64,000 bases of DNA, from NCBI RefSeq assembly GCF_905163445.1, contig NC_053193.1:5332001-5396000 (forward strand). Direction: 5' to 3'. A program made the translations under genes and the position numbers. The stretch is from Pararge aegeria (taxonomy: Eukaryota; Arthropoda; Insecta; Lepidoptera; Nymphalidae). Position 1 is the first letter of the stretch; each line of letters begins with the position of its first letter. Below the pieces are notes generated by a model. That model searched no databases. It was not told the DNA's origin and saw only the letters and a program-made list of their open reading frames with translations. Below, one piece after another: positions 34,701 to 42,309 of the stretch.

Positions 34701-37700
34701 TTTCAAAAGACCCGGGACTTTGAGACACGAGATGTCGCGGGACCGAAACCGAGATTTGTAGCGAGATTTTACGTGATTAAGTTACTATAACATTGCATCT
34801 CTTGGTTCTGTTTTTGTACTACATATATGGTAATAAAATTAAAAAATAATATACATAAATACTATTATAAGATCAATAATTGAACGTCCACTAATAGACC
34901 AAAGCCTCTCCCAAAGGGTTTTTCATAGACAAACCATCACAGACATAGATCTATCATCGCAGTAGATAGTAGTAGCACATAGGACGCCGCTTTCCGCTCT
35001 CCGTTAAATTTCTCGAGTAGTTTCGTTCCACGGACGGTGTTGGCGTGTCGGTATTCTGATCATCATCATCATCATCATCATCATTCTGATCAACCTAAAC
35101 CTAATCAAGTATAATGTAAACCGAAATAATACTTCACAGTCTGAAGAGGTACATTGTGTACTGTCTCTGAGACTTACCTGTGGAACCGAAAACCTAAAAG
35201 TTTTTGAGTAACCACCGCCATAGTTTTTACTGAAAGGAGCCAGATACAGCCCTAACATCACACGCAAAATTTAAATCATGTGACTCCTGTCACTTTATTA
35301 GGTACGCGTCGCGGAACGTAGGTACTATGCGCGTGTCGGTCTTTTATCTTCAATAGGGTTGTCATAAGTAAATACTTAGAATGTTTTGAATTCGTTTGTA
35401 TGGAAAGCTAAATATTCTTCTTTTGATTTAATATTTTATGGCATATACTTATACATCCGTCAATCGCCATCATATTATCACATCAATCCATTGCCACAGC
35501 CCACTACAGATCACGGGTCTCCTCCCGCAATGAGAAGGGGTTAAGGCCGTAGTCCACCACGCTGGCCCATTGGTGAACTCCACAAACCTTTAAGAATATT
35601 ATGTAGAACTCTCAGGCATGCAGGTTTCCGACGATGTTTTCCTTAACCGTTGAAGCAAGTGATATTTTAATTACTTAAAACGCACATAACCTAGAAAATT
35701 TAGAGGTGAGTGCTGGGACTCGAACTCGGTCCCTCGAAAGTGAAGTCGAGCTATCATCCTTCAATATTGTTTCGTAACCCTGTTACACGTTGTATAATGT
35801 AAACAATCTTTTTTTTACATATTGTACGTTTTTCATTTTATGTTAGAAACGTGACGTGCCGGATTATCTATGCGGCAAGATTAGCTTTGAAATCCTCAAC
35901 GAGCCCGTCATAACACCCAGTGGCATCACATACGAGAAAAAGGATATAGAGGAACATCTTGAGGTAAACTATTTTAAATCATACAGTTTAAGTTTTGCAC
36001 GGTTATTTTTTACTCTATCACGGTTATTTGCGCATATTTTTTCACAAGTAACTGCCATCTTTACAGGGTGATTCTTAATGCACCGTTATATATATTACTG
36101 TTTCTCATTGCTTATAGGATTTTTTTTTATAAAGAATAAAAGACATTGCAATTGCATTGCGGTCACTGTTTTTTTTATATATATCGGCGCAACGACATAT
36201 GAAGTTGCTAAATTGATTACCCTAAAAACTAAATTGATTAAAGATAAATTGTAATTGTTATTCTCATAATTAAAGATCATTAGCTAATTGATGTACACCA
36301 CCTGTAAACAATAGATTGCTTATCACCCCACCTGGGTGTTCTTTATAAATACAGAATGTTCAGTGTCTTGCGGATCATTCTGGCACGAGTAGCCAAACGT
36401 CGTGATAACTTTTTTTAAGTGCAATAAACAATTATTTGGAAAAACAAGTCCTTATTACTGCTAACATGGAATGTTACGTTAACGACGAGGAAAATGACGT
36501 CAGTATTGCTGACGTCATGTTTTTAAAAATAATATCGCGTCAGAGGCGCCGTCATATATATACCGGGGGCGTTGGCGTATCCTTAAAACAGATAAAATCT
36601 AGCTAGGATAGCCAGTTCGCCAACTCGTTATATGTGTTATTTTGATAAAAGAAAACAACGATATTATTATTATTACTGAGTTGCCGTTGCAATGCACAAA
36701 TAAGTCATTCTGTATATAGTACTTGACGTACTTATTGTATAATATGAGCTCAAAGTACATTTTTGTCTGAAATATGTAGAAGTATTGTACAATAGAAAAG
36801 GAACCTTATTGTCATAAATATAAGGGCTCACTGAGTTGCCGTTGCTAAAGACAAAAAAGTCATCGTGTATAGTCAAGTACTTATTGTATTATATGAGCTC
36901 AAAGTACGATTTTGTCTGGCTGTGTCTATAGAAATATACTAATGTAGAAAATTACCCTCATTGTCATAAATGTAAGTTTCGCGCTTATTGTAATGATATA
37001 AACCTAAATAATGATTTAAGAAATACAAAGGGGTAGGAATATTATTAAAATAAATACCTTTAACCTTAGGGTCTGACCTTTTTTACTTAAAGTAAAACCG
37101 AAGTTACCCTACCTGCTTTTTTAGATGAGCGTTAAAGTTACTAAATCGTTCATGAAAGCAATTTAAACGCGTCCATAATAACGCATAAATAACATGACTA
37201 CGAAATAAGGGACTACTGATACGTTTAAAATTTGTTGTTAACTTATTAATGCAATAAATCGCAGCTAAATGATGAGTAGACTCCAATAGACATATTTCTA
37301 ATGTTGTTCTATCTATCGTTAGATACTATATGTACGTAATTATATATCTTTCTAATCTATCTTTAATGAAGTAAGAATGAAACTATGTAATTGCATTTTT
37401 GTAAGTTTTTTTGTGCTAACAGTATTCATAATACCCATTGAAGTACGTTGCTTTGAACGATAAATACATTTATTTGTTATTATTATTAAACTAATTTTCA
37501 TTTTGAATTTCGCCTCAGAAATAGTTTTATATTAACATTTCTTAAATAGAGTTCAACGTGTACTTACCACGATAATATTTTGGGATTTGTCTATTGCCAA
37601 AATATTGTCGTTGTATGTACCCGTTAAACTATGTGTAGGAATAGTTTAATTTAGTTTTATATTAATAAAAAACAATAAAATCTGACCATTTATTATCTGT

Positions 37701-37880
37701 TAAGACGGGGATTTTACAGGACTACGTTTAAATACAAACCATTTTTTATTACAGCGGGTGGGACACTTCGATCCGGTCACTCGAGTGAAGTTAACAGCGG
37801 ACCAGCTCATCCCTAACTTCACTATGAAGGAGGTCGTCGATGCTTTCCTACAGGAGAACGAGTGGGCACTCGACTACTAG
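22630..37880 (+). CDS. STUB1: STUB1/CHIP, U-box E3 ubiquitin ligase and co-chaperone (7 exons, 287 aa)
   Basis: Binds the EEVD tails of Hsp70/Hsp90 through TPRs and ubiquitinates their clients in the cytosol. Exons: 22630-22749, 24563-24761, 27691-27832, 29254-29356, 32588-32644, 35847-35963, 37755-37880; all GT-AG with continuous phase. Order: three TPRs (about 14-125), a charged helical hairpin, an acidic/basic linker, U-box (about 212-285), terminal Asp-Tyr. The carboxylate-clamp residues of human CHIP (K30, N34, N65, K95, D134) are found at K17, N21, N52, K82 and D121, a constant offset of 13. The U-box has PDYLCGKISFEILNEPVITP, GITYEKKDIEEHL and GHFDPVTR. Length is close to human (303) and fly (289). 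The start follows directly after an AT-rich leader and precedes the TPR by the usual short tail. Introns 1-6 hold many repeats. Confidence 0.97.
23573..23838. mobile_element. TATATCCC MITE-like repeat, copy 1
   Basis: Left end CAGCCCGGCTAGAATGGGCA and right end (reversed) CAGCAGGGCTAGCATGGGTG pair as inverted repeats of about 40 bp that continue into GGGGATATAAT. A related copy lies at 39355-39735. STUB1 intron 1. Confidence 0.65.
23909..23964. repeat. 26-bp-arm hairpin with 4-base loop
   Basis: The arm 23909-23934 (starts TTTAAGTAGTAAATTGTGAG) is perfectly complementary to 23939-23964, with loop AGCA. STUB1 intron 1. Confidence 0.95.
24015..24250 (-). pseudogene. RTE-like LINE C-terminal fragment
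   Basis: The minus strand reads LGHVMRNTKKYDLLQLIVQG and then KVAGRRRPGRRRISWLKNLR, typical of the end of RTE-clade reverse transcriptase ORFs, followed by stops. Decayed, in STUB1 intron 1. Confidence 0.7.
24563..24761 (+). CDS. STUB1: STUB1 exon 2: TPR 2 and 3
   Basis: Opens IKNPSVATYFTNRALCHLKM and includes VKGHFFLGQALVEL; Asn52 and Lys82 of the clamp lie here. The acceptor follows an eight-T tract; the donor is GTGAGT, phase 1. Confidence 0.96.
24783..25075 (-). pseudogene. LINE C-terminal fragment with zinc-knuckle-like motif
   Basis: The minus strand reads LCRACMEADETLTHILLQCR, a C-x2-C..H-x4-C pattern as at the end of R1/Jockey-type LINE ORFs, then stops in a WSELGWLE region. STUB1 intron 2, directly after exon 2. 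Confidence 0.65.
25850..26005. repeat. Repeat family F copy
   Basis: ACATTATGCACCGGCGAGTC, TCGTAACTTTAGATGGCG and TAAGCGTTTCCTAGGCCTAG recur in order at 40118-40240. Confidence 0.55.
26213..26445 (+). repeat. SINE family B copy
   Basis: Head with A-box-like GGTTATAGCCTAGTCGTCAG and B-box-like GAGTTCGAAACCC, then body to GTAGTGGGCCGCTCATGG. STUB1 intron 2. Confidence 0.75.
26825..27075 (+). repeat. LINE 3' UTR fragment
   Basis: Shares CTGAGTTTCTTGCCGGCT, AATCTGCCTTCCGAACCGGT and the ending CCTACTTGAAATAAATGAAT with the element at 30212-30566, where it follows a coding remnant. STUB1 intron 2. Confidence 0.65.
27691..27832 (+). CDS. STUB1: STUB1 exon 3: end of TPR domain and helical hairpin
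   Basis: Encodes LAREQKMNFGDDIAAQIRIA and KKRWNVQEEKRIAQEIELQA; Asp121 of the clamp is here. The donor is GTAAGT, phase 2. Confidence 0.95.
27968..28260 (-). repeat. Retroelement-like segment with A-rich end
   Basis: The minus strand runs open for 132 codons and ends in an A-rich stretch (T tract at 27971-27982 on the plus strand). The protein has no family I recognise, and the segment sits 136 bases after STUB1 exon 3 in an intron. I take it as the 3' end of an inserted retroelement. Confidence 0.4.
28481..29060 (-). repeat. SINE family B copy split by an RTE-like tail and TA microsatellite
   Basis: The SINE end TACCGGCCCACTACAGGGCA at 28481 and its head (GCTATCACCGCTTC at 29047-29060) belong together, but 28637-28946 is foreign: a TA-rich run (about 28660-28745), then ATCGCTATGTAGCGATAAGG and a (TTCA)n tail at 28928-28946. 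STUB1 intron 3. Confidence 0.7.
28637..28946 (+). mobile_element. RTE-like LINE tail with (TTCA)n end
   Basis: GTAGCGATAAGGCCACCAAA, TATCTCTGTAACTAC, TTGGTGTACATTAAAAGTGT and then TTCA repeats; the same tail occurs at 54040-54160 (+), 50885-51060 (-) and 62095-62200 (-). Confidence 0.6.
29254..29356 (+). CDS. STUB1: STUB1 exon 4: coiled-coil linker
   Basis: Encodes a charged helix (LINEDLQRRIESIKLENMNE) that in CHIP forms the dimerisation hairpin. Phase 2 to phase 0; donor GTAAGT. Confidence 0.93.
29688..29765 (-). repeat. SINE family C remnant
   Basis: TTATTCCACTACAAGTTAGC (3' end, reversed) joined to GCCAGAGAGGTCGTCAAAC (head, reversed); the middle is deleted. STUB1 intron 4. Confidence 0.55.
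30005..30712 (+). repeat. SINE family C copy split by a LINE fragment
   Basis: The head and body 30005-30210 (GTTACCACCCTACCGACAAA) resume at 30568 with CGCGTAGAAACCGATTAGGG and end in poly-A at 30712. The gap is the LINE piece 30212-30566. Confidence 0.75.
30212..30566 (+). pseudogene. CR1/Jockey-like LINE 3' fragment inside a SINE
   Basis: One frame reads LPKFKQYIKTHLTNRGYYTI then DEFLNDKAAWK and a stop, a common end of lepidopteran non-LTR reverse transcriptase ORFs; the 3' UTR ends TACTTGAAATAAATGAATTT. STUB1 intron 4. Confidence 0.7.
31170..31268 (+). mobile_element. hAT-like MITE copy, right end lost
   Basis: Starts CAGTGGCGTGCACTCCATAC and follows the sequence of the complete copy 34042-34173 up to the GTAGGTGGAGGA-like region, then diverges. 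Confidence 0.65.
31274..31410 (+). pseudogene. RTE-like LINE C-terminal fragment
   Basis: Reads KMQWGGHACRGCDGRWIRRV then LEWRPRTSERSVGRPPVRWI, the typical end of RTE-clade ORFs. Cut at both sides. STUB1 intron 4. Confidence 0.75.
31429..31522 (-). repeat. SINE family B fragment
   Basis: TACCGGCCCACCACAGGGTA to GTGTGGATTGGTGGACTA only; the head is missing. Confidence 0.65.
31925..32545 (+). pseudogene. CR1/Jockey-like LINE 3' end, frameshifted
   Basis: Carries the same sequence as the minus-strand piece at 63110-63700 in plus orientation (GTCCATAAAAATATAACAAA, then GGATTACCTAAACGATAAAC, 3' UTR with ACCAGGGCGCGAATGGAACC and end AGAAATTTTGAATTTGAATT). Its reading frame is broken. It ends 43 bases before STUB1 exon 5. 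Confidence 0.7.
32588..32644 (+). CDS. STUB1: STUB1 exon 5: small linker exon
   Basis: 19 codons, NNYSSELNNLFSRMDERRR, phase 0-0, acceptor TTTTTCAG and donor GTATGT. Matches the short linker before the U-box in CHIP proteins. Confidence 0.9.
33431..33669 (+). repeat. SINE family A copy
   Basis: tRNA-derived head GCCGATTGGCGAAGTTTGCA with B box GGGTTCGATTCCC, body CAGTGTCTGGGTGTTTATAT, TTCATAAAAATATTCATCAG and TTTATTTAT end. STUB1 intron 5. Confidence 0.85.
33730..33990 (+). repeat. SINE family B-like copy with divergent head
   Basis: Body and 3' end match family B (GCGTTTTAAACAATTAAATA, ACCAATCCGCA, CCCGGTAGTGGGC); the tRNA-like head differs (TAGTTTGATTCCCTGCTCGC). Confidence 0.6.
34034..34181. 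mobile_element. hAT-like MITE with 8-bp target duplication, inside a LINE tail
   Basis: GCTACGAG at 34034-34041 and 34174-34181 flanks a 132-bp element (34042-34173) with 13-bp inverted ends CAGTGGTGTGCAC / CAGTGGCGTGCAC. The uninterrupted host text AAGCTACGAGGGTTCCAAAC is present at 63236 and 1781. STUB1 intron 5. Confidence 0.9.
34881..35052. repeat. Repeat family D copy
   Basis: AACGTCCACTAATAGACCAA, AGGACGCCGCTTTCCGCTC and GGACGGTGTTGGCG in family D order; STUB1 intron 5. Confidence 0.5.
35059..35085. repeat. ATC microsatellite
   Basis: (ATC)n of about eight units between two TTCTGATCA-like words. Confidence 0.8.
35490..35757 (-). repeat. SINE family B copy
   Basis: Plus-strand text GCCCACTACAGATCACGGGT to GTGCTGGGACTCGAACTCGG. 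It ends about 90 bases before STUB1 exon 6. Confidence 0.8.
35847..35963 (+). CDS. STUB1: STUB1 exon 6: first half of U-box
   Basis: 39 codons from KRDVPDYLCGKISFEILNEP to KKDIEEHLE, almost identical to the vertebrate U-box in this part. Donor GTAAAC. Confidence 0.97.
36288..36467 (+). repeat. Possible solo LTR
   Basis: Begins TGATGTACACCACC, has TTTATAAATACAG followed by CAGTGTCTTGCGGATCATTC, an AATAAACAATT word and ends CTGCTAACA. This promoter-then-polyA order is LTR-like, but I find no target duplication, so it is tentative. Confidence 0.35.
36495..36517. promoter_or_regulatory. Two full CRE palindromes 7 bases apart
   Basis: TGACGTCA at 36495-36502 and 36510-36517. The octamer is the consensus CREB/ATF site. 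It lies in STUB1 intron 6, about 40 bases before a TATATATA word at 36553-36562. Whether it acts as an enhancer or belongs to an old mobile element is unknown. Confidence 0.5.
36675..36977. repeat. Two-unit tandem repeat of about 155 bp
   Basis: Unit 1 starts ACTGAGTTGCCGTTGC at 36675, unit 2 at 36830. Shared blocks: GTACTTATTGTAT, ATGAGCTCAAAGTAC, TTTTGTCTG, CATTGTCATAAAT. STUB1 intron 6. Confidence 0.85.
37755..37880 (+). CDS. STUB1: STUB1 exon 7: second half of U-box and C-terminus
   Basis: RVGHFDPVTRVKLTADQL, then FTMKEVVDAFLQENEWALDY and TAG. The C-terminal aromatic/acidic tail matches CHIP. Confidence 0.97.
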   Translation, partial: RVGHFDPVTRVKLTADQLIPNFTMKEVVDAFLQENEWALDY

Positions 37881-39210
37881 TCGATTCATCAAGTACATTG
37901 CTATTGTGATTACGTCACTAGTGTATAAGGGTCGGATTTCTTATAAATCTATTTTTACGATTAAGCGTATCTTTAGCAGCACGCACCGTACCGCATTTCT
38001 AAGGGTACGTTCAGATGATACGTGTTAAACGCCAATTTAACGCTCGCTAACCTTATGTATAATGTACACACGGTCTGAATTTGTCACGCGTTTTTTTGTA
38101 TACATACCGAAAACGAAGTATATTTTTATCTAGCCTAGGGCCTGTATCACCACTTTGCGATTAGTGTCGGATAGTCTTTGTCTCTCGACTTGAATAAGAA
38201 AGTGACAAAACCTACGTTTGGGCTATCAGTTAGGTGTTGAAACAGGCTTTAGAAAACTATGAAGAAATTGAGAAATACCTATAACATAAATGCATAGTAC
38301 AATGTACGTAGCAAGTACGTAAGTTTTTATGTTAAAAAACGCAACTCTGAACTTACGTTAATATTATGTGAAAGTTGTTAAAACACACAATTTCGTTGTA
38401 AAATGTCAGATTTATGTTATGACGTTTTTATACTTAAAAGCGTACACTAGCGGCTCGATAAGGAATTAGAAGTAAAACGTTAGCTGTACGGTAAATAGAT
38501 GGTCTATGCACGTCGTATTCACGCGTAGATGTCGTGCGTTTGAATTGTGGCATAGCGATAATAGTACGAAAATAACTTTACGAAGTTATGCAATTAAATA
38601 CCACTTGCTTTATCGATGAAGGAAACCATCTTGAGGGTTTTTATGCCTATTTAAATTATCCGCGTATAAAAAAATTCGGCGTATTTTCTACGCGCGGATA
38701 ATGTGTGTGCATAGGCCCTTATAGTAAGAGTGTCGAAAATTAAATAGATAATTTATTCTGCGCTTTCAACTCCCTAGCTTATCTAACTTGGGTGCCGAAT
38801 CCGTTGAAATGAGATGCGCATATAAACTAATTTCTATAATTCCTTAATTAAGTTCTTATCTCCACGCTCCGGAAAGAATTTTGACGGTTTCCTGTGACGT
38901 AATCACAATGTGTTTTAGCGTCATTAATGTTTACATCATGACATTTTGGGTATGTTAATAGTTGAAAGCTCCACACGCGTTCTCGAAATTGTCTATTTAA
39001 AATAAAACCTGTTCTTTTAATGGAATATATTAATACGACAAATTTGAAAATGTGTTATTTACGGCTTACTCGTAAATTTTCGTCGCAGATTGCCCGACTA
39101 GTTACGAATCCTGTCGGGTCTCTTGGTCATGAGTTTGGGTTCGAAACTAGTCGGGCTATCTCGGACGAAAATTCAGCCCTCAAATAACGCATTGAAAATT
39201 AAGATTTTGT
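37881..39210. other. STUB1 3' UTR and following spacer
   Basis: No coding exon seen. The 3' UTR starts here; its end was not determined. The first clear AATAAA I noted on this strand is about 39001. The sequence shows no repeat I recognise. Confidence 0.5.
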
Positions 39211-39215
39211 GAACG

Positions 39216-39355
39216 AAAACATCGTGAGGAAATTTGCTTGCCTGAGAGTTCTCCATAATGTTCACATTGGTGTGTGAAGTCTCCAAATCCTCACTTGGCC
39301 AGCGTGGTGTACTAAGGCCTTAAATCTTCTCATTCTAATAGGATATTCTTGAGCA
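39216..39355 (+). repeat. SINE family B, first part
   Basis: CATCGTGAGGAAATTTGCTT to CTTCTCATTCTAATAGGATA; continues after the inserted MITE at 39738 with GTGGGCCGGTGATGG. Confidence 0.65.
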
Positions 39356-39736
39356 TGGGCAGGAGACAATTATCTCCCCTGATAAGGAAAAAATATTTCT
39401 TCCCCCACAGCTTTATCAACTTTCATAGCGCTGGCGCACAATGTTTAGTGTTAACATGTTAAATGTATGAACGCTTCATACGTGCCAATGTCTACACGAA
39501 TTGAAAATTTTTGAATTTGAATTTGAATTAGTGGAAATAATATCCAAATAATATACGTGTAAAAACTTCTCATATACGTATAAACTTCTAATATACGTGT
39601 ATAATAATAAATGGGGGTAAACTTCTCATATTGCGTGTTCCCGTGCTTTAGTGTTCACACACGTTAATTATATCCCCTATCAGGGGATATAATTGGGGGA
39701 TATAACTTTTGTCTCCTACCTGTGCTAGCCCGGCTG
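39355..39736. mobile_element. TATATCCC MITE-like repeat, copy 2, carrying a LINE tail
   Basis: Shares AGCATGGGCAGGAGACAATT, CCACAGCTTTAT, TAATATCCAAATAATATACG and CAGGGGATATAATTGGGG with 23573-23838. The stretch 39458-39530 (ATGAACGCTTCATACGTGCC, end TTTGAATTTGAATTTGAATT) is a LINE 3' end inside it. Confidence 0.65.
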
Positions 39737-39759
39737 TTGTGGGCCGGTGATGGTGAAGT

Positions 39760-42015
39760 GAGTGTTTTTTGTGTGTCGGGAAAACTTTGATAAACTGCGC
39801 GAGTTTTTAATAGTTAAGCGACCATATTGATCAGAAGAGTGGTGATAAGAGTGGTGTATCTTAGCTTTTAGTACATTATCGCGCGTTTTCACTAACGTTT
39901 AATATGGCAACGTCTAGTCAAAGAATTCATTTACTAACCTTTCACCAATCAATTCCCACTAGACAACTTATATAACCTAACTTGTCTATGATTATTGCCA
40001 TAAGCTGTGGTATTTTGTTTTTGTGTTATTTTTAATTTTCCGATTTAAGATTATTAAAATAAACGAATTTAAATATTTTTCATCTGTCAAGTGTCAGTTT
40101 ACGGGTTCTACATACATTATGCACCGCCGAATCGGTGTCGTAACTTTGGATGGCGTCTAACTGAATCTTTTTTTACGCATCACCCGAATCATTAGGTATC
40201 CGATATAAGCGTTTCCTAGGTTTAGTGAAAACGGGCACGGAATGAATCAAATTTCACCCAGTAATTTTATTATAAAAATGTGAAATTACTAGTTCAAATC
40301 ACCATCGCTTAAAAAAAAAATAATATCTAAAATAAAAAAAAATAACATTATTTCAAACTGTAAACGGTCGATTTAAACGCCGCCATTTTCTTATAACTTA
40401 CTCTGACGCCATACCTACATCTAACTATTATGATTGGTTGCAAAATAATGGTATAGTGTTTGTGACGACACATTTCGTTGTAACCAATGGTGTGTGATTT
40501 TGCTGTTTTTTTTAATTCCCTATGCCTATTCCATAACGAGTTATTCTTTGGTATAGTGAACATAGCAACGCGTGTGGAGTATTTAAAAATATTTGTCATT
40601 ACATAAAATGTTCACAGTTAATTTATGTTATTTATGCTCCTCGCAGATAAATCTCTCTTATTGGTGTTCGATTAGCTTCTGCTATATGGTTTATAGGAAA
40701 TTGCCAACTATGTTAATTCAGATATGGCTGAAATTGCACTGTCCATTTTTTTTTGTCACATGCACACCTGGGTGGTTGTTAACTGCAACCAAAACATCTT
40801 TTCAGTTCCAACCAGACCGAAATTAGATGTTATATTGCTCAAAGTTGGTTCGGCACTTAGGACATTTTTACCACGGTGAATTAAAGTTGCTTGGCTACAA
40901 ATAAAATTTAAATAAAAAGTTTTTTTTTAATTATAAATACCGCGGTAAATTGATACTAAGATACTACATCTTACCAAGAGATTTACCGCAGTTTTTGTAG
41001 TTCAAAAAAAAAGTATATCATCGTATCGATAAAAATAAATGCATTGAAGTTGCGTTGAGGTTATTTTCTTTTAAACGAAAACATACATACAAAGTGGATG
41101 CCGTTTTTATATCATTGTAAGGCATGGTAGGTTATTTTAACTGCTGAATACATATTACCTACACACTGTTTTACATATTTAAAAAAACTAAGCTAAATAA
41201 ATAATAGAGATTTAGTTGGCAATTTCTAAATAAATCGATATTTTTATTTTAAGTTTCAATTTGTATTGTAATTATTGACATAAAATTAAATAAATGCAAT
41301 AATAATACAGTGTTTAAGACACTTTCATATAACTTATACATTGAAACCACATGTCTTGTATCATTATTAAATTCACGTTAGTACAGAAACTTTGTGAAAA
41401 AAAAAACAAATCAGTAGTCTGTGTACTATAGACATTGAATGCTAATTTCTATACTACTATGGCGTCTAACTTTACTGATAAGTTGTCAACCACTTGAGTT
41501 GATAACTGCTGCGGTTGCGCACTCTTTGCAAGATGACAGTTCAACCTCGGTTAGCAACTGAAATAATTTACATAATAAGATTTGCATGGTCGCATACGCA
41601 GAGGAATTTACGAGCACTAAAACATCAATCAATCAATACATTTTAAATTTGCTAGGTTATGGTACTTGCAACATTTTTTCATAGGTGTTATAATTTTTAT
41701 AAGTGTCACATAGCTAAAATTGGCGTGCAAAACTTTTTGTGAATCATTTTAACAATTTTCAAATCATTTAACAATGTTAGGAGTATCACATACAAATGAA
41801 TTCAAAGTAAAAAAAAAACATCATAATATCGAAATGAAAACCACAGATTAAATAAAAAATAAATACTAAAAGAATACGATTTAATTGATGTGTATGAATA
41901 TAACAATTTTTAATTTAGATTTTTTTTGTTTAGATTTCTTATATGGTAATAGCCTAAGCCTATCCACACGAATGTCAAATAATACTAATTTAAAACAAAG
42001 TAAAGTAAAATAGGG
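39760..42015. other. AT-rich spacer without a gene
   Basis: Contains a family F repeat at 40118-40240 and otherwise no recognised exon or element. Short open frames here have no family match that I can see. Confidence 0.5.
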
Positions 42016-42017
42016 TT

Positions 42018-42307
42018 CCACCTCACTTTCAGAGGGCCGAGTTCGAATCCCAGATCGAACCTCCAACTTTTCTAAGTTATAATAATTTATTTACGTTTTA
42101 TGCAATTAAAATATCACTTGCTTCAATGGTGTAGCAAAACATCGTGAGGAAACTTGCATGCCTGAGAGTTCTCCATAATGTTCTCAAAGGTGTGTGGAGT
42201 CCACCAATCAGCACTGGGCCCGCGTGGTGGACTACGGCCTTACTTTTTCTCAATGTGAGAGGAGACTTTTGCCCTGTAGTGCACGGTTAAAATGATGATG
42301 ATGATGA
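42018..42307 (+). repeat. SINE family B copy
   Basis: Head with GAGTTCGAATCCCAG, body TTTATGCAATTAAAATATCA, CATCGTGAGGAAACTTGCAT, end CCCTGTAGTGCACGG and (GATGAT)n. Confidence 0.85.
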
Positions 42308-42309
42308 AA

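Noticed and set aside
35059..35085. Repeat array that might be a CRISPR
   Set aside because: Simple (ATC)n microsatellite in a eukaryotic intron, with no spacers.
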